The notes: generated by a model from the letters alone, not told the origin. A stretch of DNA of 21,716 nucleotides from UBA724 sp964008075 (GCA_964008075.1 CAXGAP010000021.1:1-21716); one strand, 5' to 3'. Positions 1 through 8,249 are shown, counted from the first letter of the stretch. Numbers and translations: made by a program.

Positions 1-644
1 GATTCTCTGTGTTGTCTGTAAACACTTAACTGGGAATTAACAAATCCAAAATCAGAATTAAACACTAAATCAGTAATTATTGGATAATCTTCAAAATCAA
101 ATCCTTTCTTGACATAATCTTCAAAATTTACATGTTTTTCTACAGCATTTTTTCTGTAACATAAACCCATTAATAATGTACCATTCACTTTATGTCTTTG
201 AATATATTCAGCTTTTGTAGCATCTAAATTCTTAGCATTTTTAAAGGGAATGATTTTTTTTGTTTTTTGAAAATAACAGCTGTAACCACTATCCACAAAC
301 CCAAAACTAGGATTATCCTCTAATTTATCATACAGTAATTGAAGGGCATATACATTTGATAACCAATCATCACCGGCAATATCAAAAATATATTTTCCAT
401 TACATCGATTGAAAGTATCAATAAAATTGCGCAGGATACCAATATTCTTTTCATGTATCTTTACATTTATATTGTCATGATGATCCATGTAAGATTTAAT
501 AATTTCAACTGTTTTATCTGTAGATGCATCATCACCAATGACGATTTCAAATGGAAAGTTGGTTTTTTGTTCTACTATAGATTGAAGGCATTGTGAGACA
601 AATTTTTCACAATTGTATGTCATTAAATGAATCGAAAATTCCAT
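1..644 (-). CDS. Glycosyltransferase family 2, 3' end cut by window edge
   Basis: I translated this open frame by hand from the ATG (complement of 642-644) leftwards; it stays open for 214 codons to the window edge, so the C-terminus is missing. It begins MEFSIHLMTYNCEKFV, the usual first strand and sugar-nucleotide site of a GT-A fold. A GDDASTD motif lies at about residues 37-43, and AGDDW at about 90-94 supplies the DxD-type metal and nucleotide site. These features place it in GT2, which transfers a sugar from a nucleotide-sugar to a growing glycan on the cytoplasmic face of the membrane. The acceptor and sugar cannot be told from sequence. It is divergent from the GT4 gene at 656, with only about 11 bases between the two proposed start codons. 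It probably belongs to a surface-polysaccharide or glycoprotein locus running off the left edge. Confidence 0.85.
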   Translation of the reverse strand, partial: MEFSIHLMTYNCEKFVSQCLQSIVEQKTNFPFEIVIGDDASTDKTVEIIKSYMDHHDNINVKIHEKNIGILRNFIDTFNRCNGKYIFDIAGDDWLSNVYALQLLYDKLEDNPSFGFVDSGYSCYFQKTKKIIPFKNAKNLDATKAEYIQRHKVNGTLLMGLCYRKNAVEKHVNFEDYVKKGFDFEDYPIITDLVFNSDFGFVNSQLSVYRQHRE

Positions 645-655
645 TTTGTAAAAAT

Positions 656-1789
656 ATGAATAGGCAGACAATAATGTATCAAAATAATTTATCTGGAAAA
701 AAAATAGCAATTTTCTGTCCCTCACTCTCTGACGGGGGAGTTCAGAGAGTAGCATCCTTATTATCTAAAATATATCATGAGTTTGGTTGTGATGTTCACG
801 TAATTACTTTATACGATAAAATTAATTATCCTTTTAAGGGTTCTTATTTCACACTAACTTTTGCTGATTTTTCACTATTTAATTTATTCAAAAACACGAA
901 TTCTTTTCTGTCCTTACGGAACTATATGAAAAAGAATGATTTCGATTTGATAATCGATCTGAGATCAAGAATGAGGCTCATACCTGAGCTGATAGTTTAT
1001 TTATTTGCCATTCCTTTCAAGAAGACTATTTTTACGTACCACCTCCCTCTAATAACTCATTACATTCCCAAACCTTTATTTATATCAAGATTTTTTTACA
1101 ACAAGGCATTTGCAAATGTTGCAGTTTCCAATTCCATTCAAAAATTATTGACTGCAAACAAAATTAATAAAACGTCTGTCATTCATAACCCTATTGATAT
1201 GGATTTTATTGAAAGTAAATCCCTTGAAGAACTAGATTTTTCATTTGATTATATCATTGGATCTGGACGAATGAATGACAATATTAAACAGTTTGACCAC
1301 TTGATTTCTGCCTATTGCAAATCATCTTTACCAAATGAAAATATTCATTTGATTTTACTGGGAGACGGAAAAATAAGACCTGATCTTAAATCCAAGATTG
1401 AAAATAAATTTAAATCTAAAATTCATTTCATAGGCTTTGTTGAAAACCCATTCAAATATTATTCAAACGCCAAGTTTTTTGTTTTGTCAAGTAAATACGA
1501 AGGTTTTCCTATGGTTTTAATCGAAGCTCTTGCTTGTGGCTCTCCATTAGTTTCCTATGACTGCCAAACTGGCCCTTCTGAAATCATTAAGCATAACCAT
1601 AATGGGATTTTGGTTTATCCCAATTCTATAGTTAAACTATCGAAAGCTATTGACAAAATGTATTTGGATAAAGAATTTTATGAAAATTGTAAAAACAAAG
1701 CAAAGTCTTCTGTAAATCATTTAGATGTGAAGACAATAAAAAATGAATGGCAAAAATTTACTTTGCGTTTACAAAATGATAAAGTCTAA
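656..1789 (+). CDS. Glycosyltransferase family 4 (GT-B fold)
   Basis: The protein is a typical GT4 with two Rossmann-like halves. The N-terminal half opens KKIAIFCPSLSDGGVQRVA, where the Gly-Gly loop and following helix contact the acceptor and phosphate. The C-terminal half carries IILGDGK-like and HFIGFV strands and the E-x7-E motif EGFPMVLIE at about residues 282-290, which binds the nucleotide-sugar. It likely adds a sugar to a membrane-linked glycan at the inner membrane. The open frame reaches back to a GTG at 593 with a further ATG at 617, but those starts overlap the divergent GT2 gene, whose own ATG is at 644. I therefore prefer ATG 656 (377 residues), with ATG 674 as a close alternative. 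Its 3' end overlaps the convergent GT2 gene by 32 bases. Confidence 0.85.
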   Translation: MNRQTIMYQNNLSGKKIAIFCPSLSDGGVQRVASLLSKIYHEFGCDVHVITLYDKINYPFKGSYFTLTFADFSLFNLFKNTNSFLSLRNYMKKNDFDLIIDLRSRMRLIPELIVYLFAIPFKKTIFTYHLPLITHYIPKPLFISRFFYNKAFANVAVSNSIQKLLTANKINKTSVIHNPIDMDFIESKSLEELDFSFDYIIGSGRMNDNIKQFDHLISAYCKSSLPNENIHLILLGDGKIRPDLKSKIENKFKSKIHFIGFVENPFKYYSNAKFFVLSSKYEGFPMVLIEALACGSPLVSYDCQTGPSEIIKHNHNGILVYPNSIVKLSKAIDKMYLDKEFYENCKNKAKSSVNHLDVKTIKNEWQKFTLRLQNDKV

Positions 1790-2624
1790 ACCAATCTAAT
1801 AAAACAACTGGCCCTCCAAATTTTATTAGTATTCTTCTAATAATTATATGTAATTTTAAAGTGGGAGAAAAAAGAATTTTTGATATATACATTTTTTCTA
1901 GAATCTTATACACCTTAATCAAATTGTTATGGTCGCTATTTATTTCATCATTTTCAAACCATGCCCGAAGTAATTTTGCTCCATTCATTTGGTTTTTTAA
2001 ATATGAAATATTGTCTTCAATTCCTAAGTGAAAAGTACCATTATCAATGTGTAATAGTTTTACTTTGTTGTTATTAAATCTTTCACCCAAAAGTAGATCG
2101 TAAGCATAACAATTACTTGGGTCTTTAATGATTTTAATGAAGATTTCTTTTTGGATTAACATATTGCCTGAAAACACATATTTGAAAGGCTTTTGATTTC
2201 TTTCATTAGCTGTTTTTTCTTCACGAGAAATCCCATAATTTTTTCGAAGTTGTGTTTTTCGATTATCTTTTTTGTAACGATAGCCACCAAAGACTACACT
2301 AGCACTTTTTATGTTACGTATATAGTTGAGTAAATATTTGTTGTGAACAGGCATCATATCTGAATCGATAAAAAGCAGCCAATTGAAACGACTGGATTTC
2401 GCCATTTTTATTCTTGTTGATATACTTCCCAAATTCTCTTTGTTTTTAAAAAAAGAAAATCCATTTCTTTGACAAACTGCTTCATTTTCCTGTGTGTAAT
2501 TTGTAGAAAAATCGTCACAGACTAATACCTCTACAGTTTCTTCGAGTTGCGCAATCTGTTTTGCCAAAAGATCTAGAAGCGCCGAACAATCAGTGTTATA
2601 GACAGGAATGCAGATGGATAACAA
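1758..2624 (-). CDS. Glycosyltransferase family 2 (GT-A fold)
   Basis: A 288-residue GT2. The first strand MLSICIPVYNT, the CDDFS motif at 36-40 and the FIDSDM metal site with Asp87-Ser-Asp89 are the standard donor-binding elements. A later FGGYRYKK and SGNMLIQ region resembles the acceptor part of GT2 enzymes that act on surface glycans. The first recognisable codon is a TTG (complement of 2622-2624); the only codon between it and the upstream ftsE stop is GTT, so no ATG can serve unless residues of the conserved first strand are lost. The gene is therefore almost certainly co-transcribed and perhaps translationally coupled with ftsE. The C-terminal part is basic and hydrophobic (IIIRRILIKFGGPVVLLDW), which could sit at the membrane. 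Acceptor and sugar are unknown. Confidence 0.85.
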   Translation of the reverse strand: MLSICIPVYNTDCSALLDLLAKQIAQLEETVEVLVCDDFSTNYTQENEAVCQRNGFSFFKNKENLGSISTRIKMAKSSRFNWLLFIDSDMMPVHNKYLLNYIRNIKSASVVFGGYRYKKDNRKTQLRKNYGISREEKTANERNQKPFKYVFSGNMLIQKEIFIKIIKDPSNCYAYDLLLGERFNNNKVKLLHIDNGTFHLGIEDNISYLKNQMNGAKLLRAWFENDEINSDHNNLIKVYKILEKMYISKILFSPTLKLHIIIRRILIKFGGPVVLLDWFRLYHFVNAK

Positions 2625-2627
2625 AAC

Positions 2628-3308
2628 TTAGGATTTTGATTTTACTTCAACCACCTTTTTATCTTCACACATCAAGGTTCTTTTGGGGAATTTGGAAATC
2701 AAATCAAAGTCATGCGTCGCCATCAAGATGCTTGTCCCTTTTCCATTGATTTCATGTAGAAGTTCCATCACTTCTTCACTCGTAATGGGATCCAAATTCC
2801 CAGTTGGTTCATCTGCTAAAATTAGTTTTGGTTCGTTGAGCAAGGCACGTGCAATGGCAATGCGTTGTTGCTCGCCACCCGACAACTGATGAGGAAGAAA
2901 TTTCACTTTGTCAGCCAAGCCTACTGCTTCGAGCACCTCAACAATGCGATCCGATCGATTGTTTGCAGATTTCCAACCAGTGGCTCGCAAAACAAAGTCT
3001 AGATTTCGCTCTACACTCCGATCAGAAAGAAGTTGAAAGTCTTGAAAAACAATCCCAAGCTGACGACGCAAATCAGGAATACGACGATCTCTCAACTTCC
3101 TTAAGTCACAATCCACAACTGTTCCAGCGCCTTCTTTGAGCTTGATGTCGCCATAGAGAGTTTTGAGAAGACTGCTTTTACCAGTTCCTGTTCTCCCAAT
3201 TAGGTACACAAACGCATTTTGATCTAGTGTAAACGAGACGTCATGAAGCACAATTTTTTTTCCCTGTGAAATTGTGACATTCTCAAATGAAATAATGTGT
3301 TCACTCAT
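2628..3308 (-). CDS. ftsE: FtsE-like cell-division ABC transporter ATPase
   Basis: A 226-residue ABC ATPase, the normal FtsE length. Walker A is GRTGTGKS at 38-45, the Q-loop is at Gln89 (VFQDFQ), the ABC signature is LSGGEQQ at 142-148, Walker B is LILADE at 162-167 with PTGNLD following, and the switch His is His199. FtsE pairs with the membrane protein FtsX; the FtsEX complex couples ATP hydrolysis at the division site to control of periplasmic peptidoglycan hydrolases. FtsX is not encoded next to it here. The ATG is the complement of 3306-3308. The downstream GT2 begins 3 nt after its TAA stop. A related ATPase such as LolD is possible on motifs alone, but the length and the EPTGNLD and FQDFQLL context favour FtsE. 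Confidence 0.82.
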   Translation of the reverse strand: MSEHIISFENVTISQGKKIVLHDVSFTLDQNAFVYLIGRTGTGKSSLLKTLYGDIKLKEGAGTVVDCDLRKLRDRRIPDLRRQLGIVFQDFQLLSDRSVERNLDFVLRATGWKSANNRSDRIVEVLEAVGLADKVKFLPHQLSGGEQQRIAIARALLNEPKLILADEPTGNLDPITSEEVMELLHEINGKGTSILMATHDFDLISKFPKRTLMCEDKKVVEVKSKS

Positions 3309-3487
3309 GATTTAGCCCCCTAAATTAAAAACTATAAAACAAACAATCTTAAACTTTTGAACTTATTTTTTATTTGGAAAATGTAAATTCATTACAAAAA
3401 ATAGTGTTTTAGTTATAATCTAAAGTCAAAATGCAATAAATGCTTTAAATTATTTACACAAAACATATCTTTGTCAAAAAATTTGAT
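3309..3487. promoter_or_regulatory. Divergent AT-rich promoter region between ftsE and asnB
   Basis: This gap separates the divergent ftsE and asnB starts, so it must carry both promoters. The asnB side has an exact TAnnTTTG box, listed separately. On the ftsE side I found only partial matches, such as TAGTTTTT, and no convincing -33 box. I see no coding sequence here. Confidence 0.5.
3444..3473 (+). promoter_or_regulatory. Probable asnB promoter (Bacteroidota type)
   Basis: TATCTTTG at 3466-3473 matches the Bacteroidota -7 consensus TAnnTTTG exactly. A weak -33 candidate TTTA lies at 3444-3447, 18 bases upstream. Transcription would start near 3479-3481, only about 8 bases before the asnB ATG at 3488, giving an almost leaderless mRNA. 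Confidence 0.5.
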
Positions 3488-5149
3488 ATGTGTGGTATAG
3501 TTTGTGCTTACAACGATAAAATTGAAATAGAGGAGCTGCGTCCCCAACTATTATCCATGTCTAAGCAGATTCGCCATCGTGGACCTGATTGGAGTGGTAT
3601 TCATGTAACCAAAAATGCAATATTGGCTCACGAACGCTTAGCCATAGTTGACCCTGCGTCTGGAAAACAGCCATTATATAGTAAGAACAAGCAACTTGTT
3701 TTAGCAGCCAATGGTGAAATCTATAATCACAGAGAGTTGCGCAAGCAGACACCAAATTACACCTATCAAACAGGCTCTGATTGTGAAGTTATCCTTGCTC
3801 TTTTTCAAAAGAAAGGAGTCGATTTTATAGATGAACTCAATGGCATTTTTGCTTTTGTTCTTTTTGATGCAGAGCAGAATACTTTTTTTGCGGCGCGCGA
3901 TCACATGGGCATTATTCCTCTATATATGGGTTGGGATGCAAATGGCACACTTTACTTTGCCTCAGAGCTCAAATCCCTAGAGGGTTATTGTACAAAAATC
4001 GAAGTCTTTCCTCCAGGACATTATTATGATAGCACAAAAGCCGAACTAACAAAGTGGTATGATCGTGACTGGCGTGACTATAAAGTAGTGGAAAACAACA
4101 AAACAGATATTGATAAATTGCAAAAAGCACTCGAGGACGCAGTTCATAGACAACTGATGAGTGACGTTCCCTATGGCGTTCTTCTATCGGGTGGTTTAGA
4201 CTCATCAATTACCTCTGCTCTTGCAAAAAAGTTTGCAAAAAAACGAGTGGAGTCAGATGATGAAAAAGATGCTTGGTGGCCTCAATTGCACTCATTTTCT
4301 GTTGGGCTAGAGGGTTCGCCTGATTTAGCAGCTGCTCAAAAAGTAGCCAAACACATTGGTACTGTTCATCATGAGGTTACATTTACAGTCCAAGAAGGGC
4401 TTGATGCAATTCGCGATGTAATTTATCACCTCGAGACCTATGATATTACAACAGTTCGTGCATCAACTCCGATGTACTTGTTGGCTCGTGTGATCAAGTC
4501 TATGGGTATTAAAATGGTTCTTTCGGGTGAGGGTGCCGATGAAGTGTTTGGTGGCTATTTGTATTTCCACAAAGCTCCTAATGCAAAAGAATTCCACGAC
4601 GAAACAGTTCGTAAACTTGATAAGTTGTATCAATACGACTGTTTGCGCGCCAATAAATCACTAGCAGCTTGGGGAATTGAGGGTCGTGTTCCATTCCTCG
4701 ATAAAGAATTTATGGATGTAGCGATGCGAATTAATCCAAAGGATAAGATGATCACTAATGATCGTATGGAGAAGTGGGTGCTTCGAAAAGCATTTGAGCA
4801 ATATCTACCAGAAAGCGTTGCTTGGCGTCAAAAAGAACAGTTTAGCGATGGCGTAGGTTACAACTGGATTGATAGTCTAAAAGAAGTCGTTGAAAAGGCA
4901 GTTAGCGATACAGATATGGAAGTTGTTCAGCATCGATTTTCAATGCAACCGCCAAGAACAAAAGAGGAGTATTACTATCGTTCAATTTTTGAAGAGCATT
5001 TTCCTTCAGAGACTGCAGCGCTCACAGTGCCATCTGTGCCATCTGTGGCTTGCAGTACACCAACAGCCCTTGCATGGGATGCTTCATTTCAAAATATGAA
5101 TGAACCATCTGGACGTGCAATCGGAGCAGTGCATAATGATGCCTATTAG
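3488..5149 (+). CDS. asnB: Asparagine synthase B (glutamine-hydrolysing)
   Basis: The 553-residue protein matches the length of E. coli AsnB (554). Met removal exposes Cys2 of MCGIVCAY, the N-terminal nucleophile of the class II glutaminase domain (about 2-205). Arg50, the NGE motif at 75-77 and Asp99 are the expected glutamine-binding residues. The synthetase domain carries the PP-loop SGGLDSS at 234-240, which binds ATP to form beta-aspartyl-AMP, and the GEGADEVFGGY segment typical of the family. The reaction is aspartate + glutamine + ATP to asparagine + glutamate + AMP + PPi, in the cytoplasm. The last 30 or so residues (after VPSVACSTP) form the usual variable tail. It has its own promoter, and a weak hairpin with a T-run lies at its stop codon, so it is probably transcribed separately from gyrB. 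Confidence 0.95.
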   Translation: MCGIVCAYNDKIEIEELRPQLLSMSKQIRHRGPDWSGIHVTKNAILAHERLAIVDPASGKQPLYSKNKQLVLAANGEIYNHRELRKQTPNYTYQTGSDCEVILALFQKKGVDFIDELNGIFAFVLFDAEQNTFFAARDHMGIIPLYMGWDANGTLYFASELKSLEGYCTKIEVFPPGHYYDSTKAELTKWYDRDWRDYKVVENNKTDIDKLQKALEDAVHRQLMSDVPYGVLLSGGLDSSITSALAKKFAKKRVESDDEKDAWWPQLHSFSVGLEGSPDLAAAQKVAKHIGTVHHEVTFTVQEGLDAIRDVIYHLETYDITTVRASTPMYLLARVIKSMGIKMVLSGEGADEVFGGYLYFHKAPNAKEFHDETVRKLDKLYQYDCLRANKSLAAWGIEGRVPFLDKEFMDVAMRINPKDKMITNDRMEKWVLRKAFEQYLPESVAWRQKEQFSDGVGYNWIDSLKEVVEKAVSDTDMEVVQHRFSMQPPRTKEEYYYRSIFEEHFPSETAALTVPSVPSVACSTPTALAWDASFQNMNEPSGRAIGAVHNDAY

Positions 5150-5161
5150 CATCCTTTTTTT
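5138..5161 (+). terminator. Possible asnB intrinsic terminator spanning the stop codon
   Basis: GATGC (5138-5142) pairs with GCATC (5149-5153) around a 6-base loop that holds most of the asnB TAG stop, followed by seven T at 5155-5161. The stem is only 5 bp, so termination may be partial. A translating ribosome would cover it until release. Confidence 0.4.
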
Positions 5162-5230
5162 CACACATTTTTGTTAATAACTTGATGATTTTAGGGCCTC
5201 TCCAATAGGTTCATTTCAATCAACAAAAAG

Positions 5231-5238
5231 TATCTTTG
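5231..5238 (+). promoter_or_regulatory. Probable gyrB promoter -7 box
   Basis: TATCTTTG matches TAnnTTTG exactly, with the same eight bases as the asnB and folE boxes. The expected start point is near 5244-5246, leaving a leader of about 30 bases. No good -33 TTTG is visible at 17-21 bases upstream. An AAGGA stretch at 5269-5273 is an unusual Shine-Dalgarno-like match 3 bases before the ATG. Confidence 0.5.
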
Positions 5239-5276
5239 ATAGGATGTGATTTAGTTAAATAAATTACCAAGGAACT

Positions 5277-7211
5277 ATGATTGAAAACAACCAAAAAAAC
5301 CAGTATTCAGCAGATAGTATACAGGCCCTAGAAGGCATGGAGCACGTTCGAAAACGACCTTCGATGTACATTGGAGACGTTGGCGTTCGTGGATTGCACC
5401 ATTTGGTCATTGAAGTCGTCGATAACTCTATCGATGAGGCTCTCGCTGGACACTGTGACGAAATTACTGTAACAATTAATGCCGATCAGTCTCTAACAGT
5501 AGAGGACAATGGTCGAGGTATCCCAGTTGGTATCCATAAAAAAGAGGGCGTTTCTGCTCTCGAAGTCGTCATGACCAAAATTGGTGCCGGGGGTAAGTTT
5601 GATAAAGATTCATATAAGGTCTCTGGAGGTCTGCATGGCGTTGGTGTTTCATGTGTCAACGCACTATCGGAACACTTGCGCGCAACTGTTCATCGCGACG
5701 GAGAGATTTGGGAGCAAGAGTATGAGAGAGGAAAAGCACTCTACGAGGTCAAAAACATTGGCAAAACAGACAAAACAGGTACGATTGTCACGTTTAGACC
5801 CGATACAACCATCTTTACCCAAATAACGGAGTTTAATTACGACACACTTGCTGGAAGACTTCGAGAACTGGCTTTTTTGAATAAAGGCATTTCTGTACGT
5901 CTGATTGATTTGCGAGGTAAAGACTCAAACACGGAAGGCGAGCTATTTCACTCAAAAGAGGGTTTAAGAGAGTTTATACGCTTTTTAGACGCAAATCGTG
6001 AACCATTGACTGAGGATGTGATTGCAATGGAAGGATCCAAAAACGGTATCCCTGTTGAAGTTGCAATGATTTACAATACCTCCTTCAATGAAAATCTTCA
6101 CTCATACGTCAATAATATCAACACCCATGAGGGTGGTACACATTTGTCTGGCTTCAGAAGGGGTCTAACATCAACGTTAAAGAAGTATGCAGATTCATCT
6201 GGTATGCTTGATAAGTTGAAGTTTGAAATTTCAGGAGATGATTTTAGAGAAGGCTTGACAGCGATTGTTTCTGTTAAGGTTGCAGAGCCTCAATTTGAGG
6301 GACAGACAAAAACCAAATTAGGGAACAGAGAAGTTACATCTGCTGTTTCTCAGGCAGTTTCTGAAATGCTTGAAAATTATTTGGAGGAACACCCCAGTGA
6401 TGCTAAAATTATCGTTGAAAAGGTCATTCTAGCTGCACAGGCGCGTCATGCTGCTCGTAAAGCACGTGAGATGGTGCAAAGAAAAACAGTCATGAGTGGG
6501 GGAGGACTGCCTGGAAAATTGTCAGATTGTGCTTCACAAGATCCTGCAGAGTGTGAGGTGTTTTTGGTTGAGGGTGACTCGGCAGGAGGTACTGCCAAAC
6601 AAGGAAGAGATCGTCATTTTCAAGCAATATTACCCTTAAGAGGTAAAATCCTCAACGTCGAAAAGGCAATGCAGCACAAAGTGTTTGAGAACGAAGAGAT
6701 TCGCAACATTTACACTGCCTTGGGCGTCACTATAGGTACCGATGAAGACAGCAAAGCACTGAATTTAGAAAAGTTACGCTATCACAAAATTGTGATCATG
6801 TGTGATGCTGATGTGGATGGAAGTCACATTTCAACTCTTATCCTTACTTTCTTCTTCCGTTATATGCGTGAACTAATTGAAAGCGGATACATTTATATTG
6901 CAACACCTCCTCTTTACCTCGTCAAAAAAGGTTCGAAACAGCAATATGCTTGGAGTGATGACCAGCGTGATCTATTGCAAAAAGAGTTTGGACAAGGAAG
7001 CTCTGTCCAGCGATATAAAGGTTTGGGTGAGATGAACGCAAATCAGTTGTGGGAAACCACGATGAACCCTGAGCACCGAACGCTCAGACAAGTAACCATT
7101 GATAATGGAGGTGAGGCCGATCGTATTTTCTCGATGTTGATGGGTGATGAAGTTCCCCCTCGTCGAGAATTCATTGAGAAGAATGCTGAGTATGCCAATA
7201 TCGATGCTTAA
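5277..7211 (+). CDS. gyrB: DNA gyrase subunit B
   Basis: GyrB is the ATPase subunit of gyrase; with GyrA (not in the window) it introduces negative supercoils. The N-terminal GHKL ATPase has the catalytic Glu46 and Asn50 in IEVVDNSIDEA and the glycine-rich GGLHGVGVS lid near 115-123. The transducer domain follows to about residue 400. The TOPRIM domain shows VEGDSAGG near 430 and DADVDGSHI near 512, which hold the metal-binding acidic residues, and QRYKGLGEMN near 578 is the conserved C-terminal motif. At 644 residues it lacks the insert of the 804-residue E. coli form, as is usual outside Proteobacteria. The opening SADSIQALEGMEHVRKRPSM and overall pattern favour GyrB over ParE. mdh follows after 35 bases with no hairpin between them, so the two are probably co-transcribed. 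Confidence 0.96.
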   Translation: MIENNQKNQYSADSIQALEGMEHVRKRPSMYIGDVGVRGLHHLVIEVVDNSIDEALAGHCDEITVTINADQSLTVEDNGRGIPVGIHKKEGVSALEVVMTKIGAGGKFDKDSYKVSGGLHGVGVSCVNALSEHLRATVHRDGEIWEQEYERGKALYEVKNIGKTDKTGTIVTFRPDTTIFTQITEFNYDTLAGRLRELAFLNKGISVRLIDLRGKDSNTEGELFHSKEGLREFIRFLDANREPLTEDVIAMEGSKNGIPVEVAMIYNTSFNENLHSYVNNINTHEGGTHLSGFRRGLTSTLKKYADSSGMLDKLKFEISGDDFREGLTAIVSVKVAEPQFEGQTKTKLGNREVTSAVSQAVSEMLENYLEEHPSDAKIIVEKVILAAQARHAARKAREMVQRKTVMSGGGLPGKLSDCASQDPAECEVFLVEGDSAGGTAKQGRDRHFQAILPLRGKILNVEKAMQHKVFENEEIRNIYTALGVTIGTDEDSKALNLEKLRYHKIVIMCDADVDGSHISTLILTFFFRYMRELIESGYIYIATPPLYLVKKGSKQQYAWSDDQRDLLQKEFGQGSSVQRYKGLGEMNANQLWETTMNPEHRTLRQVTIDNGGEADRIFSMLMGDEVPPRREFIEKNAEYANIDA

Positions 7212-7246
7212 CAAAAAATAAGATTAACCAACACAAATCATCTAAC

Positions 7247-8179
7247 ATGAAAGTAACAATCGTTGGTGCGGGTAATGTCGGCGCCACTTGTGCTGATACC
7301 ATTGCTTATCAAGGAATGGCGAGCGAGGTCGTTTTGATCGATATTAAAGAAGGATTTGCCGAAGGCAAAGCCCTTGACATGATGCAAACGGCCACCACTC
7401 TTGGATTTAATACCAAAATCGTTGGCACTACATCAGATTATAAAAAAACAGCAAACAGCGATGTTGTTGTGATCACTTCTGGCGTTCCTCGCAAGCCTGG
7501 TATGACCAGAGAAGAACTCATTGGTATCAATGCAGGTATCGTAAAAAGTGTTGCAGATCAAGTGTTAGCGCATTCACCTAAGACAGTAATAGTGGTTGTG
7601 TCTAATCCTATGGATACAATGACCTACCTCACACTGAAAGCTACAGCATTGCCAAAGCAGAGAGTGATCGGTATGGGTGGAGCCTTGGATAGCAGTCGTT
7701 TTAAAACTTACCTGTCTTTGTCGCTAGAAAAGCCAGCAAATGATATTCATGGAATGGTAATCGGAGGTCATGGGGACACAACCATGATTCCTTTAACTCG
7801 CCTTGCCACCTACAATGGAATGCCAATTTCTACCATTCTAAGCGAGGAAAAGTTAAAAGAAGTAGCTGCTGCAACGATGGTTGGAGGTGCAACACTCACA
7901 AAGCTACTTGGCACCTCAGCATGGTATGCTCCTGGTGCTTCAGTCGCATATCTTGTCAATAGTATATTACATGATCAAAAAAGAATTATTCCATGTTCTG
8001 TAATGCTCGACGGGGAGTATGGACAGTCGGATATCTGTATTGGTGTGCCAACAATCATTGGTAGAAATGGATGGGAAAAAATTGTTGATTTACAATTAAA
8101 TAACAAGGAATCAGCTGCTTTTGAAAAAAGTGCATTAGCCATTCGAACAATGAATGATGCTCTTTCAGAAATTCTTTAA
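7247..8179 (+). CDS. mdh: Malate dehydrogenase (LDH-like type)
   Basis: The 310-residue enzyme interconverts malate and oxaloacetate with NAD in the TCA cycle. GAGNVG at 7-12 is the Rossmann dinucleotide loop and Asp32 should bind the NAD ribose. The substrate loop reads PRKPGMTRE, with Arg82 at the position that distinguishes malate from lactate dehydrogenases (lactate enzymes have Gln there). Asp148, Arg151 and His175 reproduce the 3- and 24-residue spacing of the LDH-superfamily catalytic Asp, Arg and His. It belongs to the LDH-like MDH group rather than the mitochondrial/E. coli group. It lies 35 bases after gyrB and ends before a probable terminator at 8205. Confidence 0.95.
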   Translation: MKVTIVGAGNVGATCADTIAYQGMASEVVLIDIKEGFAEGKALDMMQTATTLGFNTKIVGTTSDYKKTANSDVVVITSGVPRKPGMTREELIGINAGIVKSVADQVLAHSPKTVIVVVSNPMDTMTYLTLKATALPKQRVIGMGGALDSSRFKTYLSLSLEKPANDIHGMVIGGHGDTTMIPLTRLATYNGMPISTILSEEKLKEVAAATMVGGATLTKLLGTSAWYAPGASVAYLVNSILHDQKRIIPCSVMLDGEYGQSDICIGVPTIIGRNGWEKIVDLQLNNKESAAFEKSALAIRTMNDALSEIL

Positions 8180-8204
8180 TAATAAAATCAATTATAGATA
8201 TCAG

Positions 8205-8232
8205 AAGTAAGCATTATATTTGCTTGCTTTTT
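8205..8232 (+). terminator. Probable mdh intrinsic terminator
   Basis: AAGTAAGC (8205-8212) pairs with GCTTGCTT (8222-8229) in an 8-bp stem with one G-U pair and a 9-base loop, and the T-run extends to 8232. The loop contains most of the -7 box assigned to secDF, so terminator and next promoter share sequence. Confidence 0.5.
8215..8222 (+). promoter_or_regulatory. Probable secDF promoter -7 box
   Basis: TATATTTG matches TAnnTTTG exactly. The start point would be near 8228-8230, about 20 bases before the secDF ATG at 8250. The -33 region is poor (TTAT at 8192-8195 with a 19-base spacer). Confidence 0.45.
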
Positions 8233-8249
8233 GATTAAAACAAACTATC

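Noticed and set aside
593..655. GTG 593 and ATG 617 starts for the GT4 gene
   Set aside because: Both overlap the divergent GT2 coding region; the GT4 fold begins only at KKIAIF, so the extra residues are not needed.
5277..7211. Topoisomerase IV subunit ParE instead of GyrB
   Set aside because: The N-terminus and TOPRIM motifs fit GyrB better, though the genome should be checked for a separate parE.
7247..8179. Lactate dehydrogenase
   Set aside because: The substrate-loop residue is Arg82 (PRKPG) rather than Gln, which marks malate dehydrogenase.
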